From the NCBI GenBank assembly GCA_038230515.1, contig JBBRND010000013.1, positions 1-64,000 of the forward strand: DNA of 64,000 bases, in the 5' to 3' direction. This DNA comes from JAPLDB01 sp038230515. GTDB lineage: Bacteria; Bacteroidota; Bacteroidia; AKYH767-A; 2013-40CM-41-45. The translations under genes and the position numbers were made by a program. Below are positions 34,756-43,068 of the stretch, piece after piece (positions within the stretch are counted from its first letter, which is position 1; the number at the start of each line of letters is the position of its first letter). Below the pieces are notes generated by a model, which saw only the letters and a list, made by a program, of their open reading frames with translations, made no database searches and was not told the DNA's origin.

Positions 34756-34944
34756 ATGAAAAGTTCGGAATTGTACCGCCTTCTTCTATAGGATGGTTGG
34801 TTTGAAGTATCGCAACGGGGTTCGCATGTTAAACTCAGGCACCCCAGAAAACCCAAAACAATAATTTTTCCATTGCATGGTTCTAATGAAATAGGAAAAG
34901 GGTTAGAAAAAAAAATTCTTAAAGATGCCGGAATCAGAAGATAA
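34756..34944 (+). pseudogene. hicA: HicA-type toxin gene with an in-frame TAG at codon 12
   Basis: The frame ATG 34756 to TAA 34944 (63 codons) reads MKSSELYRLLL, stop, DGWFEVSQRGSHVKLRHP, then KTIIFPLHGSNEIGKGLEKK and ILKDAGIRR. This is a complete HicA mRNA-interferase: the catalytic histidine of the double-stranded RNA-binding fold lies in RGSHVKLRHP. The TAG at 34789-34791 replaces a codon that in homologues is usually Lys, Glu or Asn (one base change). Unless the stop is read through, or translation restarts, the toxin is dead. A promoter with palindrome lies upstream and a hicB-like gene 174 bases downstream. Confidence 0.8.
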
Positions 34945-35118
34945 ATTAGAAAAATGAAAAAGTAAAAATCTTGGGAATAAAAAATTTAAATCTAGTGTTC
35001 GGATATTTAAATGTTAGCTGTAATATTAAGATGCCGAAACAAATTACAAACAACTTACGATAGACATAAACGATATGGAAAGACAACTAGAGAATAAAAA
35101 ATAACAATAGACAGACAG

Positions 35119-35514
35119 ATGATATTAAAGAAATCAAAGATTGAGGTAATTGTCGAGATAACCGATACGGGTTTCTCGGCATTTGCCCAAAAATATCCGG
35201 TTTATACAACCGGAAGAAGTATTACGGAATTACAAAAAAACATGTTAGATGCATTGAACTTTTATTTAGAGGACATGCATCAAAAAATAAGTGCAAAACA
35301 AATTTTTTTTCAAATTGACTTTAAACAATTTTTCCAATATTACAGAGTTTTGAATGCAAAATTTCTTGCTGAAAGAATAGGAATGAACCCGTCATTACTT
35401 TCACAATATGTTCAAGGGAGAAAAAGACCATCAACTGAACAAACTGAAAAAATTTTAGATGGAATTAATGAGATTGGAAAAGAGTTGAGTGAATTGCACT
35501 TAATTGCTAAGTGA
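35119..35514 (+). CDS. hicB: HicB-type antitoxin with C-terminal helix-turn-helix
   Basis: A 131-residue protein. The N-terminal half has the partial RNase H-like HicB fold (IEVIVEITDTGFSAFAQKYP, then TTGRSITELQKNMLDALNFY). The C-terminal half is an XRE-type HTH (AKFLAERIGMNPSLLSQYVQ, GRKRPSTEQTEKIL). HicB neutralises HicA and represses the operon by binding an operator, for which the palindrome at 34658-34677 is a good candidate. The 174-base gap from hicA is wider than usual; it contains no clear gene. An intact antitoxin next to a broken toxin is a common decay state. Confidence 0.8.
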   Translation: MILKKSKIEVIVEITDTGFSAFAQKYPVYTTGRSITELQKNMLDALNFYLEDMHQKISAKQIFFQIDFKQFFQYYRVLNAKFLAERIGMNPSLLSQYVQGRKRPSTEQTEKILDGINEIGKELSELHLIAK

Positions 35515-35568
35515 GTTTTTTTTTCCTTTAAGAAAAAATAAAAACTTTCTCGCTATTAAACAACGCCA

Positions 35569-35598
35569 CCTGACAGGAAGCTTTGCTAACCTGTCAGG
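35569..35598. repeat. Inverted repeat cctgacagg...cctgtcagg
   Basis: A perfect 9-base inverted repeat with a 12-base loop, cctgacagg (35569-35577) and cctgtcagg (35590-35598). There is no T-run next to it, so it is not a standard terminator. Similar hairpins are dispersed in many Bacteroidota genomes. Confidence 0.6.
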
Positions 35599-35671
35599 AT
35601 GTGAGTTCAATTTTTCTGAATTGCTTGTGAGTGTAATTCAGAAGTGGTTTTAAATCTCTTGGGGTTTTGAT

Positions 35672-36409
35672 TCAATCGTTCAGTCTGATTCCGTTTTCAA
35701 TTTTTATAGCCCCTACGTGATTGCCGGTTGCTAAAATCTGGTTTCCTTTATTATAAATTATTTCTATTGGCGAATCTTTTGATGCTTCATTAAATGGGGT
35801 AGTAAATTGCAGGTGACATGATTTGAGATTGATCGAGCAAGTTTCTGTACTTGGCTTTTCAAAGCGATATAAATAAAATGCGACAGAATCTCCTTCAGCT
35901 AAATAATCGATTTCTAAGTTTCTATTCAATGTTATTCGTTCAGGATTGGTTGCTTCGAAGTTAGAATTGATTTTTAAGTTTATAGATTTTCCTCCGCCAT
36001 AGCGATTCTTGATAATCAAAAATAGATTTGCCCCAGACTGGTCTTCAATATATTCTGAATCCGGTGTATTTCGAATCTCAATATTTTTTATTCCGGTAAA
36101 ATGAGCATTAATTGGTTTTTCATTACTTATAAATAACTCACACATTAATTCAGGTCTGTTAAATGCCTTTTGAGAGTTTAAACTTATTTCCGCCATCTTT
36201 CGAGTAACAAGAACTAACCACAAAGTAATTACAATATAAAAGATACTGGCAAGGTCTTTAAGATCTGAGCGAAACTGAGTTACTGTATACGCTTCAGTAG
36301 TTAACCCTAATTTACTTGGGAAAAACCATAGTAATAAAATTACAACAAAGACTCCTGTCGTAAAATAAAGTGGAAAATCTGGTATGTATTTATTAGAGGG
36401 CTTCTTCAT
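35672..36409 (-). CDS. Hypothetical protein with two N-terminal membrane helices
   Basis: A 245-residue protein. Two membrane segments near the N terminus (FPLYFTTGVFVVILLLWFFP and DLASIFYIVITLWLVLVTRK) are followed by a soluble beta-rich domain of about 160 residues (ANLFLIIKNRYGGGKSINLK, GDSVAFYLYRFEKP). The architecture resembles uncharacterised bacterial proteins with two helices and a cytoplasmic sandwich domain. I do not recognise a family. It overlaps the upstream 101-residue gene by 17 bases and probably shares its promoter. Confidence 0.65.
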   Translation of the reverse strand: MKKPSNKYIPDFPLYFTTGVFVVILLLWFFPSKLGLTTEAYTVTQFRSDLKDLASIFYIVITLWLVLVTRKMAEISLNSQKAFNRPELMCELFISNEKPINAHFTGIKNIEIRNTPDSEYIEDQSGANLFLIIKNRYGGGKSINLKINSNFEATNPERITLNRNLEIDYLAEGDSVAFYLYRFEKPSTETCSINLKSCHLQFTTPFNEASKDSPIEIIYNKGNQILATGNHVGAIKIENGIRLND

Positions 36410-36698
36410 TAGACCAAGTATCTTCGAGATTTTCCCATTTAGTCTTTAAGTCTGAAATCTGCTGCTTAATATTTTCTGCATATTGATCAGCCTCATCTTG
36501 TTTATAAAATCCATATACTTCATATTGAGCCAATGTAGTGATTTTGGGCCTGAAATCCACTCCACTAGAACTTTTTAAAGTCAAAGTAGGAATTCCAAAT
36601 TTTTTTGCTTTGCTCTTTTCTAACTCTGTGAATTCAGTAAGTTTGGCTTTCACATAATATCTGCCTTCAATGAGTTCCTTGGTTAATTTAAATTGCAT
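36393..36698 (-). CDS. Small hypothetical protein, possible partner of the downstream membrane protein
   Basis: A 101-residue, charged, soluble product: MQFKLTKELIEGRYYVKAKL, then FTELEKSKAKKFGIPTLTLK and a C-terminal helix IKQQISDLKTKWENLEDTW. No family recognised. The start is supported by a -7 box about 40 bases upstream. The 17-base overlap with the next gene suggests translational coupling, so the two products may act together. Confidence 0.6.
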   Translation of the reverse strand: MQFKLTKELIEGRYYVKAKLTEFTELEKSKAKKFGIPTLTLKSSSGVDFRPKITTLAQYEVYGFYKQDEADQYAENIKQQISDLKTKWENLEDTWSNEEAL

Positions 36699-36735
36699 TT
36701 TGTTAAATTGATTGTTGCTACAATGATTTTTTTTA

Positions 36736-36765
36736 CAAATGTAACCGATTATTGAATGTACGCAA
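36736..36765 (-). promoter_or_regulatory. Promoter of the 36.4-36.7 kb gene pair
   Basis: On the minus strand TACATTTG (36736-36743) matches TAnnTTTG, with TTG (36763-36765) 19 bases upstream as the -33 box. Confidence 0.6.
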
Positions 36766-36858
36766 TTTACAAATGAATTTTCACAAGTTCCTTACACTTT
36801 GGAAACACTTTTTATTGTTTGCGTTGAACTTGGCATAATCAATTAAATATATTAAAAA

Positions 36859-37866
36859 ATGACAACTTATTTCAAAACTATTATGCGTGCTATCACGAAT
36901 GTAATTGACTGGTGCACGGGGACTACAGCGAACCAAACTATTACTGATTCGGTTCCTGCTTTTGGCGATGCGGTGGATACACTGATTGCTAAAAGGGATG
37001 CTATTAATTTGCTGATACAGGAGCAGGTTAAGGTATTGAACGGGTATTATTCTCATAAGCTAGAGTTGAAGACGACTGCTGCGAATAGCGGGATGGATGT
37101 GATTGCTCCTGCGATGTCGTATTTTATGGCTACGGGTAATCAGCCGATGCTTGATGCGGTGCGGAGTACGTTTTCGGATTTGATGAAAACGGATGATGGT
37201 GAGTTTGTGCCGAGGATTAAGGGTGTTTCAGATATTGTGACTCCGATTTTGACTTCGCTTATTCCTTATGGTTTGAGCCAAACGAAGATTGACACGATGA
37301 ATACTACTGCTGTTGCTTTCCGTAATTATGCTTCTACTCCGCGCAACCAGATTATACAACGGGCTAATGCCACTACTCAGATTGAGGAGCAGGTGAAGAG
37401 TGCAAATGATTTTTTGCGTACTACGCTGAATCCGCTGAGCCGCAATTTTAAGGCACCGCAATATGATTTTTGGTTGGGTTACAATTCGGCTAAGAAGCAT
37501 ACTCCGTTTGGCGGACAGCATACACGGCTGGATGCGTTGACGACTGATGAGCTTGGTCAGCCGTTTTACAATGTTACAGTTACGGTGAATGAGTTGGTGA
37601 AGGATGGAAAAACTTTTGCTTCGGCAAGTGATTTGAGTGATATTGACGGGCTGTGTGAGGTGAGTTCGTTTGAGGCGGGTATCCGTTCGGTTACTTTGAG
37701 TGGCAAAACGATAAAGACGCGAACTGTGGAGGGTGTATTGTTTGAACGCGGAAAGGCAACTCGTATGACTTTTATTTGTACCCCGATTTTCGAGAATATC
37801 CCCGCAGAGAGGACGGAAATGCCTTCGACTGCGAAATCGGGCACTACTACAAAAATAGATAATTAA
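36859..37866 (+). CDS. Hypothetical protein of unusual codon use
   Basis: A 335-residue protein without a signal peptide or membrane helix. The N-terminal ~210 residues look helical and alanine/threonine-rich (AFGDAVDTLIAKRDAINLLI, PAMSYFMATGNQPMLDAVRS). The last ~110 residues look beta-rich (YNVTVTVNELVKDGKTFASA, DGLCEVSSFEAGIRSVTLSG). No family recognised. It uses more G-ending codons (GCG, ACG, CTG, GGG) than neighbouring genes, which may mean recent transfer or high expression. It has its own terminator. A possible -7-like TATTGTTTG lies near 36812-36820 but is off by one base from consensus spacing. Confidence 0.7.
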   Translation: MTTYFKTIMRAITNVIDWCTGTTANQTITDSVPAFGDAVDTLIAKRDAINLLIQEQVKVLNGYYSHKLELKTTAANSGMDVIAPAMSYFMATGNQPMLDAVRSTFSDLMKTDDGEFVPRIKGVSDIVTPILTSLIPYGLSQTKIDTMNTTAVAFRNYASTPRNQIIQRANATTQIEEQVKSANDFLRTTLNPLSRNFKAPQYDFWLGYNSAKKHTPFGGQHTRLDALTTDELGQPFYNVTVTVNELVKDGKTFASASDLSDIDGLCEVSSFEAGIRSVTLSGKTIKTRTVEGVLFERGKATRMTFICTPIFENIPAERTEMPSTAKSGTTTKIDN

Positions 37867-37894
37867 GAATTGGATTGTTAAGTTTCATCCATAG

Positions 37895-37928
37895 CCGCTC
37901 TGAGAAATCAGGGCGGTTTTTGTTTTTT
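37895..37928 (+). terminator. Terminator of the 36.9-37.9 kb gene
   Basis: CCGCTCTGA-GAAA-TCAGGGCGG forms a 9-pair stem with one G-U pair and a GNRA tetraloop, followed by TTTTTGTTTTTT. Confidence 0.9.
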
Positions 37929-37946
37929 AAGGAAGAGAGAAAAATG

Positions 37947-37972
37947 AAAAAAGGGTGTGGACACCCTTTTTT
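37947..37972 (-). terminator. Bidirectional terminator hairpin
   Basis: AAAAAAGGGTG-TGGA-CACCCTTTTTT is a perfect 11-pair inverted repeat with T-runs on both strands. It lies 40 bases beyond the stop of the leftward gene at 38012 and backs up the rightward terminator at 37895. Confidence 0.8.
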
Positions 37973-38011
37973 ATGTGCCAATTTTTACAAGGGGCGAATG
38001 ATAAATTGCCA

Positions 38012-38527
38012 CTATGCTCCAATCTGTTTCATCACCTTCCGTCCTCTCGCTCTGAACCCTGCTGTTCCATAAGGCATGCGTTCTTCAATGACTAATTTCA
38101 ATTCTGGTTTCATGTGAGGGTAATGTTTACAGAGGTTTCCTAAAACAGACATTGCAAAAACCTGAATGGCTACGGGTTGTTTTTTGTCGTTTAGCAGATT
38201 GAAACAAATCTCTGCACTAAGCCCGTGTAGCGGTTTTGGTATTTCTACAAACTGCAGCAGCCGAAGCGTGTTTCGGATAACTGCATTGTGCAGATGAGGA
38301 GTGCGGAGGTTGAGCAACAATTTTTTGAGGTGACCATTAATCATTCGAGGATGATCAATTGCGATAAAACTAAGCGGCCAGCCGGCACGTTGGGTAACTC
38401 GGTATTCGCCTTTGAGAAAAAGTGCGATTAGCTGATCAAACTTTTTCTGATCAGTGCCAATCCAGTTGATGATTTTTGTGGTTTGACGTTTGGAGTGTTC
38501 CTTAAGAATTTCTTCGCGGAGATTCAT
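38012..38527 (-). CDS. Hypothetical helical-repeat (HEAT-like) protein
   Basis: A 171-residue soluble protein starting MNLREEILKEHSKRQTTKII. It consists of successive amphipathic helix pairs (QKKFDQLIALFLKGEYRVTQ, HLKKLLLNLRTPHLHNAVIR, QPVAIQVFAMSVLGNLCKHY), suggesting an ARM/HEAT-like fold for protein binding; the C-terminal tail is basic. An upstream in-frame ATG at 38551 would overlap the TMEM175 gene, so the ATG at 38527, 12 bases after that stop, is chosen. Probably co-transcribed with the channel gene. Function unknown. Confidence 0.7.
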   Translation of the reverse strand: MNLREEILKEHSKRQTTKIINWIGTDQKKFDQLIALFLKGEYRVTQRAGWPLSFIAIDHPRMINGHLKKLLLNLRTPHLHNAVIRNTLRLLQFVEIPKPLHGLSAEICFNLLNDKKQPVAIQVFAMSVLGNLCKHYPHMKPELKLVIEERMPYGTAGFRARGRKVMKQIGA

Positions 38528-38538
38528 AGAAGAAAAAA

Positions 38539-39162
38539 TCAAGGGAGCCATCTATCAATCTTATTCGGAAGAATGTAAACGAACGGAGTGATTGCAAAAA
38601 TAAAAATGCTCACGAGCGGAGCGAACGATCCGAAGATGGCTGCAACCATGTACACCATAGGCGAAATGAGAAAAAGAAAGCGGGCGTGGTTGCGTACCTC
38701 CTTGCTTACTTCGCGATCTAATAAAGATTTATGATTAATGCCGTAACTCCACTGAACATAGAGTGTGATGTTGCAGATGCTGAGGTTGAGTGCGTAGATT
38801 AAAATAGCAAACCACTTGAGCGTATGCATGGCGAGAAGCTTGGTGCTGAAGGGGACGAGGCAAACGAACATGTAAAACAAGACTCCGAGAAAAATAAAAT
38901 GACGGTTGCTGCTACCGATGTACTCAAATATGATGCGGTGTCCAAACCACATAATGCCTAGTACAATAAAGCTGATAATGTAGCAAAGAAATTCGTATTT
39001 CACTTGCGCGAATGCCTGAATAAATCCAAGCCATGTGTCGGGCTGGAGATCAGGAAACCGAAGTTCGATGACCATGATGGTCATAGCAATGGCGAAGATG
39101 CCATCTCCGAGCGCCTCGAGGCGAAGAGATTTCATTGGGAGCTTGGGTTCGTGGGAAGTCAT
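38539..39162 (-). CDS. TMEM175-family potassium channel-like protein (DUF1211)
   Basis: A 207-residue membrane protein with six hydrophobic segments. The first helix carries the family signature RLEALGDGIFAIAMTIMVIE (the FxxxD-type RxxxFSD equivalent), which forms the pore in TMEM175 channels. Helices such as YEFLCYIISFIVLGIMWFGH and HFIFLGVLFYMFVCLVPFST match the bacterial single-repeat form, which assembles as a tetramer and conducts potassium. The physiological role in bacteria is unclear. It is followed after 11 bases by the helical-repeat gene. Confidence 0.88.
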   Translation of the reverse strand: MTSHEPKLPMKSLRLEALGDGIFAIAMTIMVIELRFPDLQPDTWLGFIQAFAQVKYEFLCYIISFIVLGIMWFGHRIIFEYIGSSNRHFIFLGVLFYMFVCLVPFSTKLLAMHTLKWFAILIYALNLSICNITLYVQWSYGINHKSLLDREVSKEVRNHARFLFLISPMVYMVAAIFGSFAPLVSIFIFAITPFVYILPNKIDRWLP

Positions 39163-39244
39163 AAAGTTTGGCGGTTAAGCAAGAAATTTCAGCCACGAAT
39201 TTCCGTAATTTACTGTAAGAATAAAAAAAATAATTTGTGTTAAT

Positions 39245-40279
39245 TTAGTGGCTTGCTCTTAAGTATTCGAGGTACTGTTTTATTTCTCCTTTAAACTGTT
39301 CATTCAACTCGCGTTTCATTTCGTCCTTCTGCGAATCGTATCTTACAAAGGAAAGAAAGTACGCGTTGTTCGGCAACTCCGCGTCTTTAAAACGGGTTTT
39401 GTATTTCGAATTGTGAAATGATACAGTGTCGAGCGCTGAAATAATTTCTGTGATCTGTTTTTTTTTCTGCAATTCTTTTTCTGATTCGGTTTTGTTTTCG
39501 ATTGCTTTGTAAAGAGAGTCGAGCAGTTTTGTTCCGGCAAGCAGATGTTTTGCGAAACGATTGTAGTCGTCCTGCTCGTTGAGATACGTTGTGAGTTGGG
39601 AAGATTGCGTACCGTATTTAGAAGCGAGAAATTTTTCAGCGCCCGTTTCTCCCACAGCACTTGCAAGATTCTCGTTGAAGTCAACAGAGCTTTTCAAATA
39701 AATAGTTGCATGAGTCATTTCATGAATGATAAGCTCCGCCAACTGCCCTTCGTTGCGCCTCAACATTCCTGAAAAGATAGGATCGCGAAACCAGCCAAGG
39801 GTACTCCATGCGCTTACGGGAGAATAATCAACGTCATAATTTTTCTTCTTCAGTTCTTCCATTTCTTTTTTTCCTTTTTCGAAATTGAAAAAACCTTTGT
39901 AGGAAACAGTGCCGAGCATGGGGAAATTCCATGTGTATGCCTTTAGCTGAAATTTTTCTGCAGCAGTCAGATTCATCAGCAAAGGTTTTCCATGTTGATT
40001 ATAAAGCGTGGAATAATTTTTTGTGGGCTTTAGTCCGAGTGAATCAATTGCGAACTTTTTTATCTCTTCAATGAGCAGCAATTTCTCATTCAGTGAATCT
40101 GGAAAGGAAGGATCGGCAAGAACATCTTCAATTGGCTTTGCATTGTACACAATGGAGAGTTGACCTTGCAATTGCGCGATGCCGTAACTGAGAAGCCGGA
40201 AATTAAAAATGCAGAAAATTAAAATGGTGATACATAAAACTTCGAAAGAAATTTTAAGGTATCGCCAAACGCTTTTCAC
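39245..40279 (-). CDS. Putative zinc aminopeptidase (HEMTH motif)
   Basis: A 344-residue protein with one N-terminal membrane anchor (VLCITILIFCIFNFRLLSYG). The zinc motif HEMTH is at residues 186-190, and the third ligand is expected in NENLASAVGETGAEKFLASK. This matches the putative-aminopeptidase family (Aminopep), whose members are predicted periplasmic metallopeptidases; activity is not proven for most. Translation starts at GTG 40279, overlapping the valS stop as GTGA, so its expression is coupled to valyl-tRNA synthetase. Confidence 0.82.
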   Translation of the reverse strand: MKSVWRYLKISFEVLCITILIFCIFNFRLLSYGIAQLQGQLSIVYNAKPIEDVLADPSFPDSLNEKLLLIEEIKKFAIDSLGLKPTKNYSTLYNQHGKPLLMNLTAAEKFQLKAYTWNFPMLGTVSYKGFFNFEKGKKEMEELKKKNYDVDYSPVSAWSTLGWFRDPIFSGMLRRNEGQLAELIIHEMTHATIYLKSSVDFNENLASAVGETGAEKFLASKYGTQSSQLTTYLNEQDDYNRFAKHLLAGTKLLDSLYKAIENKTESEKELQKKKQITEIISALDTVSFHNSKYKTRFKDAELPNNAYFLSFVRYDSQKDEMKRELNEQFKGEIKQYLEYLRASH

Positions 40280-42921
40280 GAGGTGAGAGATTTGCGGAGA
40301 GAGGTCAGTTGTTCTTCAATTGCTTTGATCTTCGCTTCAGCATCAGCAAGTTTTTTTCGTTCACTATCCACGACTTCCGGTTTTGCATTTGCTACAAAAC
40401 GTTCGTTGGCAAGTTTCGATTGAACCGATTTTAAAAATCCCTCGTTGTATTCAAGGTCTTTCTGTAGCTTTTCCTTTTCTGCTTCCACATTTATTCTTCC
40501 TGCAAGCGGAACAAAAAATTCAATGTTGCTTGAGATAAATGATGCCGCGTTCTCCACTTTTTCATTGGTATAATGAATTGCACTGAGGTTGCAGAGTTTC
40601 ATCATGAGCGGCTCAAATGATTTACTCACTGGGTTTTCAGGAATGCGGATGTAAAGTTCAAGTGCATCTTTCGGAGAAATATTCCGTTCGTTTCTTACAG
40701 CACGCACCTGTACAATTGAATCCATGAGCGCATCAAAGCGCGTAAGCAATTCTTTGTCTTGTGTAATTGCAGCAGGCCATTCAGAAACCATGATGCAATC
40801 TTTATCATCACGCTCACCGATGAGGTGCCAAAGTTCTTCCGTGATGAAAGGCATGAAAGGATGAAGTACTTTCAACAACTCTTCGAGAAATTCAATCGTT
40901 GAATAATAAGTATAGTTATCAATCGGCTGCGGTTTACCGTCAATAAATTCCGGCTTGATCATTTCGAGATACCATGCGCAGAAATCGTCCCACATCAATT
41001 TGTAAGAAGCCATCAATGCCTCGCTGATACGGTACTTGGAATAGAGATCGTTGATGTTTTCAATTTCAGCACTCAGCTTGGCGGCAAACCAATCAATCGC
41101 GATTTGATTTTTCTGAGAAGTCTCGCTGTCATCGGTTGTCCAACCTTTGATGAGGCGAAACGCATTCCATATTTTATTTGCAAAGTTTCTTCCCTGCTCA
41201 CAATGCGCTTCATCAAACGGCAAATCATTTCCTGCGGGAGAACACAACAACATGCCGACACGAACTCCGTCAGCAGAATATTTTGTAATCAACTCCAATG
41301 GATTAGGAGAATTGCCGAGTGACTTACTCATCTTTCTTCCGAGCTTGTCGCGTACGATGCCTGTGAGGTAAACATTTGTGAACGGTTTCTCACCGCGGTA
41401 TTCATAACCTGCAATGATCATTCGTGCCACCCAGAAAAATAAGATCTCCGGAGCGGTGATGAGATCGTTCGTTGGATAATAATATTTGATGTCAGCATTG
41501 TCAGGATTTTCCATTCCGTCAAACACGCTGATAGGCCAGAGCCATGAAGAAGCCCAGGTGTCCAATACATCGTCATCTTGTTTTAAATCCCCAATATTGA
41601 ATTTCGAATTTTGAATTTCGAATTTCGAAATAGCTTCTTCTTCCGTTTTTGCAACTACACATTCTCCATTGGGTGCATACCATGCCGGAATGCGCTGTCC
41701 CCACCAAAGCTGGCGGCTTAAACACCAATCGCGAACATTGTCCATCCAGTGCTTGTAGGTGTTGATGAATTTATTCGGGATGATATTTACTTCACCATTC
41801 ATCACCGCATCCAGCGCAGGTTTGCTGATGTCTTTCATTTTCAGAAACCATTGCATAGACAGGCGCGGCTCAATAACAGCATCCGTCCGCTCACTGTGAC
41901 CAACCTGGTGACTGTAATCTTCCATCTTCTCAATCAGTCCATCTTCTTCTAATTTTTTCAGCGCAGCTTTTCGTGCAGCGAAACGGTCCATGCCGATAAA
42001 CACTTGACCTGCTTCTGAAATTGTTCCGTCTTCATTCAGCGTATCAATAACGGGAAGGTTATTCCGCACTCCGATTTCATAGTCAACAGTATCATGAGCC
42101 GGAGTCACTTTCAAACACCCTGTTCCGAATTCTTTATCAATGGCTTCATCAGGAATAACAGGCACTGCACGGTTTACCAAAGGAACGATTACATTTTTTC
42201 CATGCAAATGTTTATAGCGTTCGTCATCAGGATGAACAGCAACAGCAACGTCACCCATGATGGTTTCAGGGCGAACAGTTGCAACCGTTAAATATCCATC
42301 ACCTTCCTCATACTTGTATTTTACATAAACCAATTTCGAATTGATCTGCTTGAAGATTACTTCTTCATCGCTCACTGCAGTCTTCGCCACGGGATCCCAG
42401 TTTACCATGCGTAGCCCTCGATAGATGTAGCCCTTGTTGTAAAGATCAATGAACACATTGATTACATCATTGTAATATCCTTTGTCCATCGTGAAAGAAG
42501 TTCGGCTCCAGTCACAGCTTGCACCAAGCTTCTTCAGTTGATCAAGAATAATTCCTCCGTATTTTTCTTTCCATTCCCAGGCATACTTCAGAAAATTTTC
42601 TCTCGATAAATCAGACTTTTTAATTCCGCGTTCGCGAAGCATGTGCACCACTTTTGCTTCGGTAGCAATGCTTGCATGATCAGTGCCCGGAACCCAGCAT
42701 GCATTCTTGCCTAACATTCTTGCCCTGCGGATCAGAATATCCTGGATAGTGTTGTTAAGCATGTGCCCCATGTGAAGCACACCCGTTACGTTTGGCGGAG
42801 GAATTACAATGGTGTATGGCTCGCGCTCATCAGGAACACTTTTGAAAAAGTTGTGTTCCATCCAGTACTTGTACCATTTGTCTTCTACCTGCGAGGGATC
42901 GTATGTTTTGGGAACTTCCAT
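40276..42921 (-). CDS. valS: Valyl-tRNA synthetase
   Basis: An 881-residue class I synthetase that charges tRNA-Val. The HIGH motif appears as HMGH (residues 50-53, in PPPNVTGVLHMGHMLNN). The KMSKS motif is intact at 530-534 (GRKMSKSLGN). The CP1 editing domain (VPGTDHASIA, TVRPETIMGDVAVAVHP) and the C-terminal coiled-coil arm ending in LQKDLEYNEGFLKSVQSK are present. The ATG at 42921 gives the usual MEVPKTYDPSQVEDKWYKYW start; a longer frame from 42987 would run through the promoter region. An unusual repeat-like peptide, SKFEIQNSKFNIGDLK, is inserted near residues 430-446. The metallopeptidase gene is coupled downstream. Confidence 0.96.
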   Translation of the reverse strand: MEVPKTYDPSQVEDKWYKYWMEHNFFKSVPDEREPYTIVIPPPNVTGVLHMGHMLNNTIQDILIRRARMLGKNACWVPGTDHASIATEAKVVHMLRERGIKKSDLSRENFLKYAWEWKEKYGGIILDQLKKLGASCDWSRTSFTMDKGYYNDVINVFIDLYNKGYIYRGLRMVNWDPVAKTAVSDEEVIFKQINSKLVYVKYKYEEGDGYLTVATVRPETIMGDVAVAVHPDDERYKHLHGKNVIVPLVNRAVPVIPDEAIDKEFGTGCLKVTPAHDTVDYEIGVRNNLPVIDTLNEDGTISEAGQVFIGMDRFAARKAALKKLEEDGLIEKMEDYSHQVGHSERTDAVIEPRLSMQWFLKMKDISKPALDAVMNGEVNIIPNKFINTYKHWMDNVRDWCLSRQLWWGQRIPAWYAPNGECVVAKTEEEAISKFEIQNSKFNIGDLKQDDDVLDTWASSWLWPISVFDGMENPDNADIKYYYPTNDLITAPEILFFWVARMIIAGYEYRGEKPFTNVYLTGIVRDKLGRKMSKSLGNSPNPLELITKYSADGVRVGMLLCSPAGNDLPFDEAHCEQGRNFANKIWNAFRLIKGWTTDDSETSQKNQIAIDWFAAKLSAEIENINDLYSKYRISEALMASYKLMWDDFCAWYLEMIKPEFIDGKPQPIDNYTYYSTIEFLEELLKVLHPFMPFITEELWHLIGERDDKDCIMVSEWPAAITQDKELLTRFDALMDSIVQVRAVRNERNISPKDALELYIRIPENPVSKSFEPLMMKLCNLSAIHYTNEKVENAASFISSNIEFFVPLAGRINVEAEKEKLQKDLEYNEGFLKSVQSKLANERFVANAKPEVVDSERKKLADAEAKIKAIEEQLTSLRKSLTS
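41591..41632. repeat. AT-rich repeat-like insertion inside valS
   Basis: Within valS the phrase attgaatttcgaa/ttttgaatttcgaa/tttcgaaa is a short direct and near-palindromic repeat that encodes FEIQNSKFNI. It is not part of the conserved synthetase core and keeps the frame. The same kind of gaatttcgaa repeat is typical of dispersed Bacteroidota intergenic elements. Confidence 0.5.
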
Positions 42922-43019
42922 GTAATATCTAATTGGTCGCGAAGATAAATATTGAATCGTATAGGCAGACCTTAACGTACTGTTCATCGAGAAATAAAAC
43001 TGACAAAGAGAATATATCG

Positions 43020-43027
43020 TACTTTTG
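43020..43027 (+). promoter_or_regulatory. Putative -7 element of the DinB-family gene (TACTTTTG)
   Basis: TACTTTTG matches TAnnTTTG and lies 41 bases before the ATG at 43069. A -33 TTTG is not evident. Confidence 0.4.
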
Positions 43028-43068
43028 AAAAAGTATTTTTTTAAATCAAACTCTTAAATCAGATTAAA

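Noticed and set aside
24934..34791. A changed genetic code in which TGA or TAG is a sense codon
   Set aside because: TAA, TAG and TGA all end ordinary genes across the window at the expected lengths (for example TAG at lysyl oxidase, TGA at the PLP enzyme), so a general reassignment is excluded.
35569..35598. The cctgacagg hairpin as a transcription terminator
   Set aside because: No T-run follows on either strand; it looks like a dispersed palindromic repeat.
34000..38000. A prophage or integrative element between icmF and the TMEM175-like gene
   Set aside because: No integrase, attachment-site repeats, portal, capsid, relaxase or tRNA junction was found; only hicAB and unknown genes are present.
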